Notes: generated from the sequence alone by a model not told the origin. 64,000 bases of DNA from Lascolabacillus massiliensis (GCF_001282625.1 NZ_CTEJ01000002.1:126501-190500), one strand, 5' to 3'. Shown: positions 17,535 to 28,491, counted from the first letter of the stretch. Numbers and translations: made by a program.

Positions 17535-20108
17535 ATGCGTAAAATAATTATTCTACTACTATTTACTATCCCTACACTGTTAATGGCACAGCAAAGTGAA
17601 GTGCTACAGTTAAATGAGGGCTGGCAATTTTCTCAGGTTGCAGATACAAACCAAAACAAAGAAAATGTTTCGTGGAACGATGCGGAAGTACCTGGGTCTG
17701 TGCAACGTGACTTGATACGTCTTGGCGTTTTGCCCGATCCTTATTATGGCACAAATGAGAAGCTGATACAATGGGTTGAGGATAAAAACTGGGATTTCAG
17801 AAAAACTTTCGTAGTTACTGCAGAGCAGTTACAGTATGACGATGCTGTAATATTTTTTGAAGGATTAGATACTCACGCTGATGTTTTTTTAAATGGTTCC
17901 AGAATACTTCAAACTGAAAATATGTTTATTGGCCATAAAGTATCTGTTAAAAACATGTTACGCGAAGGAGAAAATAAACTATATATCAGGTTCTATTCTC
18001 CGATTGAACGTATGATGCCCGCACGTGAGTCATTTGGTTATGAATATCCGGCAGGTAACGACCACAGAGATGAGAAGCTTAGTGTGTATAATCGCAAAGC
18101 ACCTTATCATTTTGGATGGGACTGGGGAATCAGAATTGTGCAAATGGGTATATGGAAGCCTGTTTCTCTACATTTATATAACAGTGCAAGTATCGAGGAT
18201 TATTATGTAAAACAGGTATCTATTGATAGTGAATTGGCTGAAACAGAGCATCAGGTTGAGCTTTTCTCATATAATGAAAAACAGATAGAGGCAACATTAT
18301 CAATAGAATACAGTGTTGACGACAACATTAATTTTATCGAGGAACAGGTAGGATTAATGCCGGGATGGAACAATTTCTCAATTCCTTTGAAGATTAATAA
18401 CCCTAAACTCTGGATGCCTGTTAACTGGGGTGATCAAAATATGTATGATTTCAAAGTTAAACTGACTGTCGACAATGAGGTTATTGCTGAAAAGACTGTA
18501 AGAACAGGATTGAGATCTATCAGGCATATCTTTGAAGAGGATGAGCATGGTAAATCTTACTACTTTGAAGTAAACGGTATACCCATATTCGCTAAGGGCT
18601 CAAATTACATCCCGGGAGAGATACTTACTACTCAACAGGATGAGGAGTATTATGAGAGATTTTTTGATAACCTTGCAGGTGCAAATATGAACTTTGTACG
18701 CGTTTGGGGAGGTGGTATTTATGAGAATGAAGAGTTTTATCGTCAGGCAGACGAAAGAGGTATTCTGGTATGGCAGGATTTCATTTTTGGATGTGTAGCC
18801 TACCCTTCTGATGATAACTTCCTTGCTAATGTGAGAGAGGAGGCCATATATAATATAAAAAGACTGAGAAATCACCCTTCACTGGCATATTGGTGTGGAA
18901 ACAATGAAGTGTGGGAAGGACTGAATTTCTGGGGATGGGGAAAAACTGTTCCAAAAGAGATTATGGATGGATGGTTTAAAGGATATGACCTTACATTCCG
19001 TGAACTATTACCATCACTTGTGAGTGAGTATGACGGCACACGTGATTACGTTCATGGCTCACCAGACGTTGCAAACTGGGGAAGACCAGATCTTTTCAAT
19101 ACGGGTGATGTGCATGACTGGGGATTGTGGTATGGTGAACTTCCTTTTGAAGCAATGGCTGACCGTTTACCTCGTTTTGCAAGTGAATTTGGATTTCAGT
19201 CATTCCCTGAAATGAAAACAATTAAGACATTTGCGAAACCTGACCAGTGGTCTCTGGAGAGTGAAGTAATGACTATTCACCAGAAAGCATCTACAGGAAA
19301 CTCTTTAATAAAGAAGTACATGGACATGTATTATCATGAACCTAAAAATTTTGAGGATTTTGTTTATATAGGATTGGTAATGCAGGGAAATGGAATGGAG
19401 GAGTCAGTTGAGGCAATGCGAAGAGGAAGACCATACTGTATGGGTGCATTATACTGGCAAATAAATGATAGCTGGCCCGTTGTGTCATGGTCGAGCATCG
19501 ACTACTACAACAATTGGAAGGCGCAACATTACCGCATGAGAGATGTTTTTGCTCCTCTTGCTTTGGGTATAGAGAATAAAGATGGTAATCTGAATTTTTA
19601 TACCATGTCAGACTATCTTGAAAATCGCAGTGATCTGATACTTACAGTTCAGATAGTGGATTTTTCAGACGGTGTTAAGCAAGAGTTCAAGGATATTGTT
19701 GATGCAGAAGCAAATAGTAGTAAAATAGTGAAAACAGTCAAAATATCTGATATTGTGGGTGAATCAGAAAAATCACACACTATGATTCACGCTTACCTTA
19801 GAGATAGTGAAGGAAACATTATTTCAACAAAAGATTATTTCTTCTATTGGCCAAACAAGCTTGATCTGCCTGAGACCGAAATAGAAAGCAGTGTTTCTTA
19901 TAAGGATGGAGAATATGTTGTTACACTATCCAGTAAAAAACTGGCTAAAGATGTTTTCGTGGAGATCCCCGTTTTAGGAGCACAGTTCAGTGACAATTTT
20001 ATTGATCTGCTGCCGGGTGAAGAAAGAACAATTGTAATTACATCTCCTGAACTAAAAGGTGCAGATAAAACTCCGGTTACATTCAGGCATGTCAGAGAAA
20101 CTTATTAA
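17535..20108 (+). CDS. Secreted GH2 beta-mannosidase
   Basis: The 857-residue glycoside hydrolase begins with a signal peptide (cleavage near LLMAQQ). An N-terminal sugar-binding jelly roll, an immunoglobulin-like domain, the TIM barrel and C-terminal beta domains follow. The barrel shows RVWGGGIYENEEFY, the acid/base Glu458 in GNNEVWEG, and the likely nucleophile Glu551 in FASEFGFQSFPE. These are typical of GH2 beta-mannosidases rather than beta-galactosidases. It probably removes terminal beta-mannose from N-glycan cores or mannan oligomers in the periplasm. The nearby GH29 fucosidase would fit glycoprotein glycan breakdown. No SusC/SusD pair is in the window. Confidence 0.88.
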   Translation: MRKIIILLLFTIPTLLMAQQSEVLQLNEGWQFSQVADTNQNKENVSWNDAEVPGSVQRDLIRLGVLPDPYYGTNEKLIQWVEDKNWDFRKTFVVTAEQLQYDDAVIFFEGLDTHADVFLNGSRILQTENMFIGHKVSVKNMLREGENKLYIRFYSPIERMMPARESFGYEYPAGNDHRDEKLSVYNRKAPYHFGWDWGIRIVQMGIWKPVSLHLYNSASIEDYYVKQVSIDSELAETEHQVELFSYNEKQIEATLSIEYSVDDNINFIEEQVGLMPGWNNFSIPLKINNPKLWMPVNWGDQNMYDFKVKLTVDNEVIAEKTVRTGLRSIRHIFEEDEHGKSYYFEVNGIPIFAKGSNYIPGEILTTQQDEEYYERFFDNLAGANMNFVRVWGGGIYENEEFYRQADERGILVWQDFIFGCVAYPSDDNFLANVREEAIYNIKRLRNHPSLAYWCGNNEVWEGLNFWGWGKTVPKEIMDGWFKGYDLTFRELLPSLVSEYDGTRDYVHGSPDVANWGRPDLFNTGDVHDWGLWYGELPFEAMADRLPRFASEFGFQSFPEMKTIKTFAKPDQWSLESEVMTIHQKASTGNSLIKKYMDMYYHEPKNFEDFVYIGLVMQGNGMEESVEAMRRGRPYCMGALYWQINDSWPVVSWSSIDYYNNWKAQHYRMRDVFAPLALGIENKDGNLNFYTMSDYLENRSDLILTVQIVDFSDGVKQEFKDIVDAEANSSKIVKTVKISDIVGESEKSHTMIHAYLRDSEGNIISTKDYFFYWPNKLDLPETEIESSVSYKDGEYVVTLSSKKLAKDVFVEIPVLGAQFSDNFIDLLPGEERTIVITSPELKGADKTPVTFRHVRETY

Positions 20109-20139
20109 TTTGAAAACATATTCATACGATATATAGTTT

Positions 20140-21546
20140 ATGTCGTATGAATATTCATTATTTATGGCTGATAAAAAAACAAACCTCTCTATATTATCTG
20201 TTGTTGCTATAACATCATTTATGGGTACATTCCTGGTATCTGCAGTGAATATTGCACTACCCAGTATTGGCAGCAGCTTGTCACTTTCGGCAATTGAGCT
20301 AAGCTGGATTATAACATCCTTTATACTTGGTATGGCTTTATTTATGATACCTGCAGGAAGCTGGGGTGATAAGTCAGACAACAGGAAAATTTTTAAATTT
20401 GGTCTTGTACTATTCATTATTGCTTCCACTGCCTGTTATTTTGCCCCAAGCGGTATCTGGTTGATTGCAGCTCGTTTTATTCAAGGTATAGGTGCTGCTT
20501 TTTCAGGAACAACAGGTCAGGCAATACTAGTCTCTTCTTTTCCGGCCAATAAAAGAGGTCAGGTGCTCGGTATTTCAGTTTCTGCTGTATATATCGGATT
20601 GGCACTGGGACCTGCTGTAGGTGGAGTCTTAACGGAACAGTTTGGGTGGCGTATACTATTTAGTATTGCTGCCATATTAGGTATCATCACATTAATTGTT
20701 TCAATTATTTTTCTTAAGAGTGATAAGAGTTTTATACCTGATTCCAAAAAGGGAGATATAGCTGGTACACTCCTGTTTATGTCGGGACTAGTTGCTTTGG
20801 TTTATGGTTCATCTCAGATTCCCTCAACCAGAGGTTGGGTGCTTATGGCGTTATCGCTGATACTACTGGTAATTTTCTGGAGGGCAGAGAGCAAATTAAA
20901 ATATCCAATGCTTGACACATCATTATTTACCCATAACAGGTTGTTTACATTCTCAAGCATGGCTGCACTGATTAACTATACTTCGACATTTGCAATTGGT
21001 TTTTTTATCAGTCTTTATTTACAGAAAACATTGAGTCTTTCTCCAAAAGAAGCAGGTGCTGTAATACTTGCGCAACCACTGATGATGGCAATCTTTTCAC
21101 CTCTAGTTGGCAAAGCATCAGATAAAATTCAACCTCGCTATCTGGCAACAACTGGAATGGCAATGTGTACTATGGGACTGAGCATGCTGGCTTTTTTGAA
21201 TGCATCTACTCCTATATGGCTGATTGTTACAATTCTGATTTGGGTTGGGTTAGGTTTTGCTCTTTTCTCATCTCCTAATATGAATACGATAATGAGTTCA
21301 GTGGAACGTAATCAGTATGGACAGGCATCAGGTCTTGCTGCTTCAATGAGAGTATTTGGTCAGATTATAAGCATGAGTATTATTACATTACTGATATCTT
21401 TTAATTTAGGCGATCAATCTATTGATGCAGTATCAGATCAATTATTCCTTAAAGCAATGCGATGGGGCTTTATAATTTTCACAGTTATTGGAGTCCCAGG
21501 CATATATTTTTCGCATTTCAGGGGAAATGTAAAGAAGGGGGTATAA
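20140..21546 (+). CDS. MFS efflux transporter (DHA2-like)
   Basis: The 468-residue integral membrane protein of the major facilitator superfamily has about 14 hydrophobic segments. Typical motifs are GSWGDKSDNRKIF after helix 2 (motif A) and GLALGPAVGG in helix 5 (motif C, of drug:H+ antiporters). It is probably a drug or metabolite exporter; the substrate is unknown. An alternative ATG at 20164 would remove eight residues and may be the real start. It follows the mannosidase gene after 31 nt, so readthrough is possible. Confidence 0.85.
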   Translation: MSYEYSLFMADKKTNLSILSVVAITSFMGTFLVSAVNIALPSIGSSLSLSAIELSWIITSFILGMALFMIPAGSWGDKSDNRKIFKFGLVLFIIASTACYFAPSGIWLIAARFIQGIGAAFSGTTGQAILVSSFPANKRGQVLGISVSAVYIGLALGPAVGGVLTEQFGWRILFSIAAILGIITLIVSIIFLKSDKSFIPDSKKGDIAGTLLFMSGLVALVYGSSQIPSTRGWVLMALSLILLVIFWRAESKLKYPMLDTSLFTHNRLFTFSSMAALINYTSTFAIGFFISLYLQKTLSLSPKEAGAVILAQPLMMAIFSPLVGKASDKIQPRYLATTGMAMCTMGLSMLAFLNASTPIWLIVTILIWVGLGFALFSSPNMNTIMSSVERNQYGQASGLAASMRVFGQIISMSIITLLISFNLGDQSIDAVSDQLFLKAMRWGFIIFTVIGVPGIYFSHFRGNVKKGV

Positions 21547-21607
21547 TACAAAATAGGTTTTTCATATTTATTCATAAAATCTCATAGTAAAATTACTCAT
21601 TTGGTGT

Positions 21608-21615
21608 TATCTTTG
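21608..21615 (+). promoter_or_regulatory. Candidate -7 element of proS
   Basis: TATCTTTG matches TAnnTTTG exactly and would give a leader of about 25 nt. No convincing -33 element is seen. Confidence 0.45.
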
Positions 21616-21646
21616 CACCCACATTTACAAATAGTATTAAGAAGTA

Positions 21647-23128
21647 ATGGCAAAAGAATTGAAGGAGCTTACTCCCAGAAGTAAAGATTTTTCACAGTGG
21701 TATCTGGATTTAGTTATAAAAGCTGATCTGGCAGAAAATTCTGCAGTAAGAGGATGTATGGTAATTAAACCATATGGTTATGCTATATGGGAAAAAATGC
21801 AGCGTCAACTGGATGATATGTTCAAGGAAACAGGTCACGTTAACGCATATTTCCCGCTGTTTATTCCTAAATCATATCTTAGCAGGGAAGCCGACCATGT
21901 GGAAGGTTTTGCTAAAGAGTGTGCGGTGGTAACACATTATCGTTTAAAAAATGATCCAAATGGCAATGGTGTAATCGTAGATCCTGAGGCTAAGCTTGAA
22001 GAGGAGTTAGTGGTAAGACCAACTTCTGAAACTATTATATGGAGCACTTATAAAAACTGGATTCAATCATATCGAGACCTCCCTCTGCTTATTAATCAAT
22101 GGGCAAATGTTGTTCGTTGGGAGATGAGGACTAGATTATTTCTCAGAACTGCTGAGTTTCTCTGGCAAGAAGGACACACTGCACATGCCACAAGAGAAGA
22201 GGCTGTTGAAGAGACAGAGCGTATGATAAATGTCTATTCAGAATTTGCTGAGAAATATATGGCAATGCCTGTAATAAAAGGCTTTAAGTCTGAATCTGAA
22301 AGATTTGCCGGTGCATTGGACACATATACCATTGAAGCTTTAATGCAGGATGGAAAAGCTCTTCAATCGGGTACTTCACATTTTCTGGGACAAAACTTTG
22401 CTAAAGCATTTGATGTTCAGTTTGCTGATCAAACAGGAAAGCTTGAGTATGTCTGGGCAACTTCTTGGGGAGTTTCAACCAGATTGATTGGTGCTTTGAT
22501 TATGTCGCACTCTGATGATAACGGATTAGTGTTGCCTCCTAAGCTTGCACCTTATCAGGTGGTTATTGTTCCTATCTACAGAAATGCAGAGCAGCTGCAA
22601 CAGGTAAATGAAAAGGTTGCCGGTATCGTGCAAAGATTAAAAGCACTTGGAATAAGTGTTAAATATGATAATGCAGATAATAAGAAACCGGGTTGGAAGT
22701 TTTCGGAATATGAATTGAAGGGTGTGCCTGTACGCTTAGCTATTGGTGCACGTGATCTAGAAAATAATACTATTGAAGTGGCAAGAAGGGATACTTTAAC
22801 TAAAGAAACTCTGTCATGTGATGGTATTGAAAATTACATCAAGGAGCTGCTGGAGGAAATTCAGGAAAATATTTACAAAAAAGCACTTGATTTCAGAAAT
22901 TCACAAACACGTGAAGTAGATAGTTACGATGAATTTAAAGTAGAAATCGAAAAAGGTGGATTCCTGTTGTGTCACTGGGATGGCACTCCGGAGACAGAAG
23001 AGTTGATTAAAAACGAAACAAAGGCAACTATCAGATGCATACCTCTGGAAGGAGACAAAACACCTGGTAAATGTATGGTAACAGGTAAACCTTCTAAGCA
23101 AAGGGTAATTTTTGCAAGATCATACTAA
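21647..23128 (+). CDS. proS: Prolyl-tRNA synthetase (archaeal/eukaryotic type)
   Basis: The 493-residue class II synthetase charges tRNA-Pro. Motif 2 ([23 protein letters not shown]) and motif 3 ([17 protein letters not shown]) are visible. The anticodon-binding and zinc-type C-terminal domains follow. The bacterial editing (INS) insertion is absent, so this is the shorter archaeal-type ProRS normal in Bacteroidota. It ends 16 nt before menA, with which it is likely co-transcribed. Confidence 0.96.
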   Translation: MAKELKELTPRSKDFSQWYLDLVIKADLAENSAVRGCMVIKPYGYAIWEKMQRQLDDMFKETGHVNAYFPLFIPKSYLSREADHVEGFAKECAVVTHYRLKNDPNGNGVIVDPEAKLEEELVVRPTSETIIWSTYKNWIQSYRDLPLLINQWANVVRWEMRTRLFLRTAEFLWQEGHTAHATREEAVEETERMINVYSEFAEKYMAMPVIKGFKSESERFAGALDTYTIEALMQDGKALQSGTSHFLGQNFAKAFDVQFADQTGKLEYVWATSWGVSTRLIGALIMSHSDDNGLVLPPKLAPYQVVIVPIYRNAEQLQQVNEKVAGIVQRLKALGISVKYDNADNKKPGWKFSEYELKGVPVRLAIGARDLENNTIEVARRDTLTKETLSCDGIENYIKELLEEIQENIYKKALDFRNSQTREVDSYDEFKVEIEKGGFLLCHWDGTPETEELIKNETKATIRCIPLEGDKTPGKCMVTGKPSKQRVIFARSY

Positions 23129-23144
23129 ATCTTTAGGTGATTTC

Positions 23145-24050
23145 ATGGCTACTTTTAAACAATGGATATCCGCTTTCAGACTTCGTACACTTTTTCTGGC
23201 AGTTGCAACTGTTATACTGGGAAGCGGATTATCTATTTACGAAGATAAGTTCAACATATCTGTTTTTATCTTTGCCCTATTATTAGCTGTTTCGATTCAG
23301 ATACTTGCTAATCTTGCTAACGATTTGGGTGACTATCTTAAAGGAACTGATACAACAGGTAAAAGAGAGGGACCGACTCGTGCTCTGCAGGGTGGAGCAA
23401 TCTCTGTGAGAGAGATGAAATATGCCGTAATCATCTTTATTGTAATTTGTCTTTTTTCTGGGATAGTGTTGGTTTCACTTGCCTACCCCTATATTAACGG
23501 AACTAATGCATTAATTCTCCTTGTAACAGGTCTGTTGTGTATACTTGCTGCACTTTTCTACACTATGGGGAAAAATGCATACGGTTACAAAGGTTGGGGC
23601 GATCTGTTTGCTTTTTTCTTTTTTGGCCCTGTACCTGTAATTGGCACATATTTTCTGCACACTCATGATTTTACCCACATACCTGTGCTGCCTGCAGTAG
23701 GTATTGGAATCATAAGCACTATGATACTTAATATCAACAATATGAGGGATATGGATAACGACAGGTCGTCAGGCAAACATACAGTTGCAGTAAAACTGGG
23801 ATTACCTAAATCAAAAATGTATCACACCATTTTAACTATGGCATCTTTCTTCTGTTTCCTGAGTTTTAACAATATATATGAACCATCTCCATGGTATAGA
23901 TATATTTATTTAATTTTCTTTCTTACACTTTTCAAAATTCTGATCGGGATACAGAGAAAAAAAGGGTCAGAACTTGACCCTTATTTAAAACCTACTGCTC
24001 TCTCCGGTTTTATAATTGCTGTAGTATTTTCGATTTGTATCAATCTTTAG
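23145..24050 (+). CDS. menA: 1,4-dihydroxy-2-naphthoate prenyltransferase
   Basis: This 301-residue UbiA-family membrane enzyme attaches the polyprenyl chain in menaquinone synthesis. The first Asp-rich motif is NLANDLGDYLKG and the second is NNMRDMDNDRSSGK; both bind the prenyl diphosphate through magnesium. About eight hydrophobic helices are apparent. I use the ATG at 23145; an in-frame TTG at 23112 would overlap proS. Its presence implies menaquinone-based electron transfer, for example fumarate respiration. Confidence 0.93.
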   Translation: MATFKQWISAFRLRTLFLAVATVILGSGLSIYEDKFNISVFIFALLLAVSIQILANLANDLGDYLKGTDTTGKREGPTRALQGGAISVREMKYAVIIFIVICLFSGIVLVSLAYPYINGTNALILLVTGLLCILAALFYTMGKNAYGYKGWGDLFAFFFFGPVPVIGTYFLHTHDFTHIPVLPAVGIGIISTMILNINNMRDMDNDRSSGKHTVAVKLGLPKSKMYHTILTMASFFCFLSFNNIYEPSPWYRYIYLIFFLTLFKILIGIQRKKGSELDPYLKPTALSGFIIAVVFSICINL

Positions 24051-24054
24051 ATTT

Positions 24055-25356
24055 TCATTTCATATCTATTTCCAGAACATAGTCAATTGCATCAGGTTTA
24101 CTGTTCAGATTAAGCAATATGCCCTTTTCTGAAGTGGTGAATTTTATTGGCTTGCCATCAATAAACTGTTTAACTGAGGCTATCATTTTACCCTGAATTG
24201 GCAGATATAGTGCATCATCCTCCAGGTTTAGTATATGAACATAAATCTTATTCCCTTTTTGCGTTGTAACTCCCCAGTCACGTGGTTCAATAATTCCACC
24301 ACGGGTCCCATAGATAGATTCACCATACTCATTCAACCATCGGCCTATTGCTAAATATCTTTCTATTGCGATGTCAGGGAATTCACCATTGGGGCGTGGA
24401 CCCACATTCATAAGTAGGTTGGCGTTATTGCCTGCTGCTTTTACCAAATAATGGATAAGCTCTTTCTCGGACTTATAATCTTTATCTGTTATGCTATATC
24501 CCCATGTATGATTCATTGTTTCACATGTTTCAAGAGGGAGTTTGCCAACAGTTGCAGTGGATGAATATCCCGACTGATTCTGACCTGGGAGATCTTTCTC
24601 AAATGTCTGGCCATCCTCTCCTTCAATAGGTGCCAGGTGGTGGTTGTTGATAATAAGACACCCTGGCTGTATTGAATGTATATGATCATAGATCTCTCTC
24701 AGTTTCCAATCGAAATCTTCTGGTTGATCCCACATGCCATCAAACCATATTGCTCCTATTTCACCGTAATTTGTTAACAACTCAGTTAATTGATTCAGCA
24801 TAAAGTTGTGATAGGTTTTCCACTCACCTTTATTAATGCGCCCCACTCCTCTTCCTGATCTGCCTATTGGGAAGTAATCATCTCTACTCCAATCGAGTAT
24901 GGAGTAGTAAAAGTGAAGCTTAATGCCCTGTTTATGGCACTCTTCAGCAAGCTCTTTTATTATATCTCGTTTAAATGGTGTAGCATCTACAATATTATAT
25001 GGAGACTGCTTGGTGCCAAACATTGAAAAGCCATCGTGGTGTCGGGAGGTGATGCATATATATTTAGCACCGGATGCTTTTACATCTGATACCCATTTGG
25101 CGGCGTCGAATGCTGATGGATAAAATCCTTGAGCTAAGAGTGCATACTCTTTGTAGTTAAGGTTTTTATTATTCATTATCCATTCGCCATCTGCCATCAT
25201 ACTATAGATACCCCAGTGAATAAATACACCAAATTTCATATCTTGAAATTCTTCTCTGTTTTTTAAATTTTCTGCTGTGGGTATGTAGTTCTCTTGAGCT
25301 AATGCTCCTGAATATACTAAGTATATCATCATTAGTATGGAAATAAAGTGTTTCAT
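24055..25356 (-). CDS. Secreted GH29 alpha-L-fucosidase
   Basis: The 433-residue enzyme has a signal peptide (MKHFISILMMIYLVYSGALA). The barrel shows FGVFIHWGIYS, ITSRHHDGFSMF and the nucleophile Asp206 in IWFDGMWD. The conserved NLLMNVGPRPNGEFP block is present. It should cleave terminal alpha-L-fucose from glycans in the periplasm. The chosen ATG at 25356 begins the signal peptide; a longer frame from a TTG at 25386 would overlap the upstream gene. It lies 10 nt downstream of the unknown secreted protein gene. Confidence 0.93.
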   Translation of the reverse strand: MKHFISILMMIYLVYSGALAQENYIPTAENLKNREEFQDMKFGVFIHWGIYSMMADGEWIMNNKNLNYKEYALLAQGFYPSAFDAAKWVSDVKASGAKYICITSRHHDGFSMFGTKQSPYNIVDATPFKRDIIKELAEECHKQGIKLHFYYSILDWSRDDYFPIGRSGRGVGRINKGEWKTYHNFMLNQLTELLTNYGEIGAIWFDGMWDQPEDFDWKLREIYDHIHSIQPGCLIINNHHLAPIEGEDGQTFEKDLPGQNQSGYSSTATVGKLPLETCETMNHTWGYSITDKDYKSEKELIHYLVKAAGNNANLLMNVGPRPNGEFPDIAIERYLAIGRWLNEYGESIYGTRGGIIEPRDWGVTTQKGNKIYVHILNLEDDALYLPIQGKMIASVKQFIDGKPIKFTTSEKGILLNLNSKPDAIDYVLEIDMK

Positions 25357-25366
25357 AGGTTTTAAT

Positions 25367-26023
25367 TTATTTTGAATTATTCTCAATATAATGAACTAAC
25401 CCTTTGACGGTTTCATAGTCGTCAAAATCGAACTTGTTTTCTTTTATGTAATCGTTGTATAGATCTTTATACTTGTTATAGAAACGTTTCAATTGACGGA
25501 CCGACTTAATCTCCTTTATTCCTGAACCATTATCAATTGAATATAAATTAAAGAGTTTTACCTTATAGTCATCAGGTAGTTTCAATTGATGCCACATGCC
25601 ACCATCATATAAACTTGAATAGGAATCTACAGCAGAAGTATGTGTAGTACCACCATAACCAGCAGGTTTCCCCGGTGCAAGCAGTCTGCATTTATGTTCT
25701 ATATATAGTTTATAGTTACTTTCCTCAACAACTTCTACAAATTTTTTCTTGTTGTTTAGAATAAACTTCCTGTTATCAATAAACACTGTGTCTAGATTGT
25801 CTAATGTTATATCAGCAAATGCTAACAGCTGTCCTCCCTGATCAAATATCATCTCTTCAGTAACCAGGTTATAGTTTAACAAAGCATGGTTTTCTGTTCC
25901 ACCTTTCATAAGAACTACTCCTGGTATGAATTCAGAAAATAGATAGTGGGATATCTCTTTCTGTGAGTATGCAGAAAATGCAGTGACTAATACAAGTGTT
26001 AATAATAAGGTTGATCGCTTCAT
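25367..26023 (-). CDS. Secreted protein of unknown function
   Basis: This 218-residue protein has a clear signal peptide (MKRSTLLLTLVLVTAFSAYS, then QKE). I do not recognise the mature domain. It begins with a beta-rich segment that includes FIPGVVLMKGG and LLNYNLVTEEMIFDQGG, and ends with a charged helical part. The pattern NLVTEEMIF followed by a short DNLDTVFIDNRKF element recalls small Bacteroidota secreted proteins, not a catalytic fold. It is transcribed ahead of the alpha-fucosidase with a 10-nt gap, so a shared transcript is likely. A role in the same glycan system is only inferred. Confidence 0.75.
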   Translation of the reverse strand: MKRSTLLLTLVLVTAFSAYSQKEISHYLFSEFIPGVVLMKGGTENHALLNYNLVTEEMIFDQGGQLLAFADITLDNLDTVFIDNRKFILNNKKKFVEVVEESNYKLYIEHKCRLLAPGKPAGYGGTTHTSAVDSYSSLYDGGMWHQLKLPDDYKVKLFNLYSIDNGSGIKEIKSVRQLKRFYNKYKDLYNDYIKENKFDFDDYETVKGLVHYIENNSK

Positions 26024-26175
26024 ATCGGTAAAAAGTTAACTTACAAAACATCATAATTATTACCCTGTAACTCTAGGGGCTAATATGTAAATTACGTAAA
26101 GATAAACTATAATTTTGTAAAAATAAAAGAATTAACATGCTGTAAAAACCAGGGTGATGATTTAAATTATTTAAT

Positions 26176-26183
26176 TAACTTTG
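26176..26183 (+). promoter_or_regulatory. Candidate -7 element of the HerA-like gene
   Basis: TAACTTTG matches TAnnTTTG exactly and lies 30 nt before the ATG. The -33 element is weak. Confidence 0.45.
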
Positions 26184-26213
26184 TTCCATTAACAAACCAA
26201 AATTCTTTTCATT

Positions 26214-27752
26214 ATGTTTGACAACAACAAACGCGCTTTCATAGCCATTAATGATAAAGCTGAAGTGTGTCTGATACCAAAAATGGCAAATCGACATGGA
26301 TTAATTACTGGTGCAACAGGCACGGGAAAAACAGTCACTTTACAGACTTTGTCTGAGACATTTAGTGAGATGGGTGTACCTGTTTTTGCAGCTGATATGA
26401 AAGGCGATCTTTCAGGTGTAGCTAAAATTGGTGGTAATAAAGAGAGTGTTAATAAAAGAGTTGATGGTTATAATCTAAAAGAAAAAGGTTTTGAGTATAA
26501 GGCTTATCCTGTTCGTTTCTGGGATGTTTTTGGAGAACAGGGCCATCCGGTAAGAACTACTGTTACGTCGATGGGACCATTGTTGCTGGAACGACTATTG
26601 GGATTGAACGAAACACAGGGCGCTATACTTACAATGGCATTCAAAATTGCTGATGATAATAATCTTTTGATCCTGGATCTTAAGGATCTGCAAAAGATGC
26701 TGCAGTTCATTGGTGATAACAGAAGCGAATTTACTACTAAATATGGCAATATTTCACCTGCGAGTATTGGTGCTATTCAGCGTGGTTTAATGAGACTTGA
26801 GAGTGAGGGTGCTGATAAGTTTTTCGGGGAACCTGATCTTGAGATAACTGACTTTATACAAACTGAGCAAGGTAAAGGTGTTATTAATATTCTTGCTGCT
26901 GATAAGCTGATGAAATCACCTAGAGTATACACCACTTTTCTATTGTGGTTACTTGATGATTTATACGAAACACTTCCGGAAGTGGGTGATCTTGAGAAAC
27001 CTAAACTTGTTTTCTTTTTTGATGAAGCTCACCTGCTGTTTAATGATATGCCTAATTCATTACTTGAGAAAGTGGAACAGATAGTGAGATTAATTCGTTC
27101 GAAAGGTGTAGGTGTTTATTTTTGTACTCAGAATCCCGCAGATATTCCACAATCAATTCTGGGTCAGCTAGGTAACAGGGTACAGCATGCATTAAGGGCT
27201 TATACTCCTAATGATCAGAAGGCTGTTAAGGTGGCTGCAAACACATTCAGGGCTAATCCAGGCTTTAACACAGAGGAGGTTATTACTCAACTTAATACTG
27301 GTGAGGCTTTGGTATCTTTTCTTGATGAGAAGGGTGCACCTCAAGTAGTTGAAAGGGCTAATATTCTGCCTCCGCAAGGACAAATAGGACCAATCACTCT
27401 GGGTGAGAGAGATCAGATATTAAAAAGTTCTCTTATTTATGGTGTTTATGAACAGTTGATAGATAGAGAATCTGCTTATGAAATACTTTCAAAGAAACAG
27501 GATCTTCTGGCTGAAGAGCGACGTTTAGCTGCTGAAGAAAAAGAGCGTATCCGTATTCAAAAGGAACAGGAGAAGGCTGCGAGAGAAGCCGAAAAGGCTC
27601 AGCGTGCAGCTGCTCGAAAAAGAAAGGAAGAACAGGGTATTTTGGGAGATCTTTTACAACAGGTAGGCAAAAGTACAACTCGTCAGATAAGTTACGAGAT
27701 TGGTAAAACCATTACCCGTGGATTGCTTGGAGGACTGTTTGGTAAGAGATAA
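26214..27752 (+). CDS. HerA-like ATPase (DUF853 family)
   Basis: The 512-residue protein belongs to the FtsK/HerA P-loop group. Walker A is GATGTGKT (residues 33-40). Walker B is [10 protein letters not shown], and the downstream [28 protein letters not shown] region carries the expected sensor and arginine residues. The C-terminal tail (about residues 415-480) is a highly charged Glu/Lys/Arg helix, likely coiled coil. The family is thought to act as a hexameric DNA-translocating ATPase, but no cellular role is established. No NurA nuclease or anti-phage partner lies beside it, so I do not call a defence system. Confidence 0.88.
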   Translation: MFDNNKRAFIAINDKAEVCLIPKMANRHGLITGATGTGKTVTLQTLSETFSEMGVPVFAADMKGDLSGVAKIGGNKESVNKRVDGYNLKEKGFEYKAYPVRFWDVFGEQGHPVRTTVTSMGPLLLERLLGLNETQGAILTMAFKIADDNNLLILDLKDLQKMLQFIGDNRSEFTTKYGNISPASIGAIQRGLMRLESEGADKFFGEPDLEITDFIQTEQGKGVINILAADKLMKSPRVYTTFLLWLLDDLYETLPEVGDLEKPKLVFFFDEAHLLFNDMPNSLLEKVEQIVRLIRSKGVGVYFCTQNPADIPQSILGQLGNRVQHALRAYTPNDQKAVKVAANTFRANPGFNTEEVITQLNTGEALVSFLDEKGAPQVVERANILPPQGQIGPITLGERDQILKSSLIYGVYEQLIDRESAYEILSKKQDLLAEERRLAAEEKERIRIQKEQEKAAREAEKAQRAAARKRKEEQGILGDLLQQVGKSTTRQISYEIGKTITRGLLGGLFGKR

Positions 27753-27769
27753 GAAAATAAAATGTTTGT

Positions 27770-28459
27770 ATGATATTGAATTTTTCCAGAAACTATATAA
27801 TAAAAGATACTTTAATAATCTCTTTTTTCTTTCTGTTTTTAATTTTGGGGGGATGCATTAATCCTGATAAATCATTTAATTATAAAAATGGGGATTTACT
27901 CTTTTCTGTTGGTTCCGGTAATTCAGATTTCACTTCTGCTATTAAGGAGAGTACTTCAATGAAAGATGAAATACCATACTCACATGTTGGAATAGTTTCT
28001 ATAGAGGGTGATGATATCTTTATAATTGAAGCAACCACAAGGGGTGGAGTAAGAAAAAGTACTCTGAAGGAGTTCTTTGCTGAAGCAGCAGAGATTGATG
28101 GAAAGAAATTAATAGCTGTGGGCAGACTGATTCCTGAATTGCAATATTCTATACCTGATGCTATAGAAAATGCATCGGCTCATTTAGGAAAGAAGTATGA
28201 TTACTATTATGATGAGGCTAATGATCTGTTTTACTGTAGTGAGCTAGTTAGATTCTCATTTAAGGATTCGTCGGGTAATTATATAATTGAGCCACTAAAA
28301 ATGTCGTTTAAGAATAAGGAAACTGGAAAACCGGATCCATTCTGGGAGTCACATTTTAAAAAATTGAATGTTGATATACCTGAAGGAATGCCAGGTACAA
28401 ATCCTGCGGATATGGCCAAACTTCCGGTGATAGATATAGTACACACATTTTTCAAATAA
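27770..28459 (+). CDS. YiiX-like permuted papain-fold lipoprotein
   Basis: The 229-residue protein starts with a hydrophobic signal ending in a lipobox LGGC (Cys29), so it is probably a lipoprotein. The rest matches the YiiX/permuted NlpC-P60 group: GDLLFSVGSG, the catalytic His72 in YSHVGIV, and Cys156 in DLFYCSELV. Members hydrolyse amide or ester bonds in envelope components; the substrate here is unknown. It sits 17 nt behind the HerA-like gene and before the PopT-like carrier. Confidence 0.82.
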   Translation: MILNFSRNYIIKDTLIISFFFLFLILGGCINPDKSFNYKNGDLLFSVGSGNSDFTSAIKESTSMKDEIPYSHVGIVSIEGDDIFIIEATTRGGVRKSTLKEFFAEAAEIDGKKLIAVGRLIPELQYSIPDAIENASAHLGKKYDYYYDEANDLFYCSELVRFSFKDSSGNYIIEPLKMSFKNKETGKPDPFWESHFKKLNVDIPEGMPGTNPADMAKLPVIDIVHTFFK

Positions 28460-28491
28460 TAGTCATATACTGATAAATTTAAAATATAATA

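Noticed and set aside
26214-27752. HerA-like ATPase as part of an anti-phage system
   Set aside because: No SIR2, NurA, DUF4297 or other known defence partner is adjacent, and the DUF853 type is widespread as a single gene.
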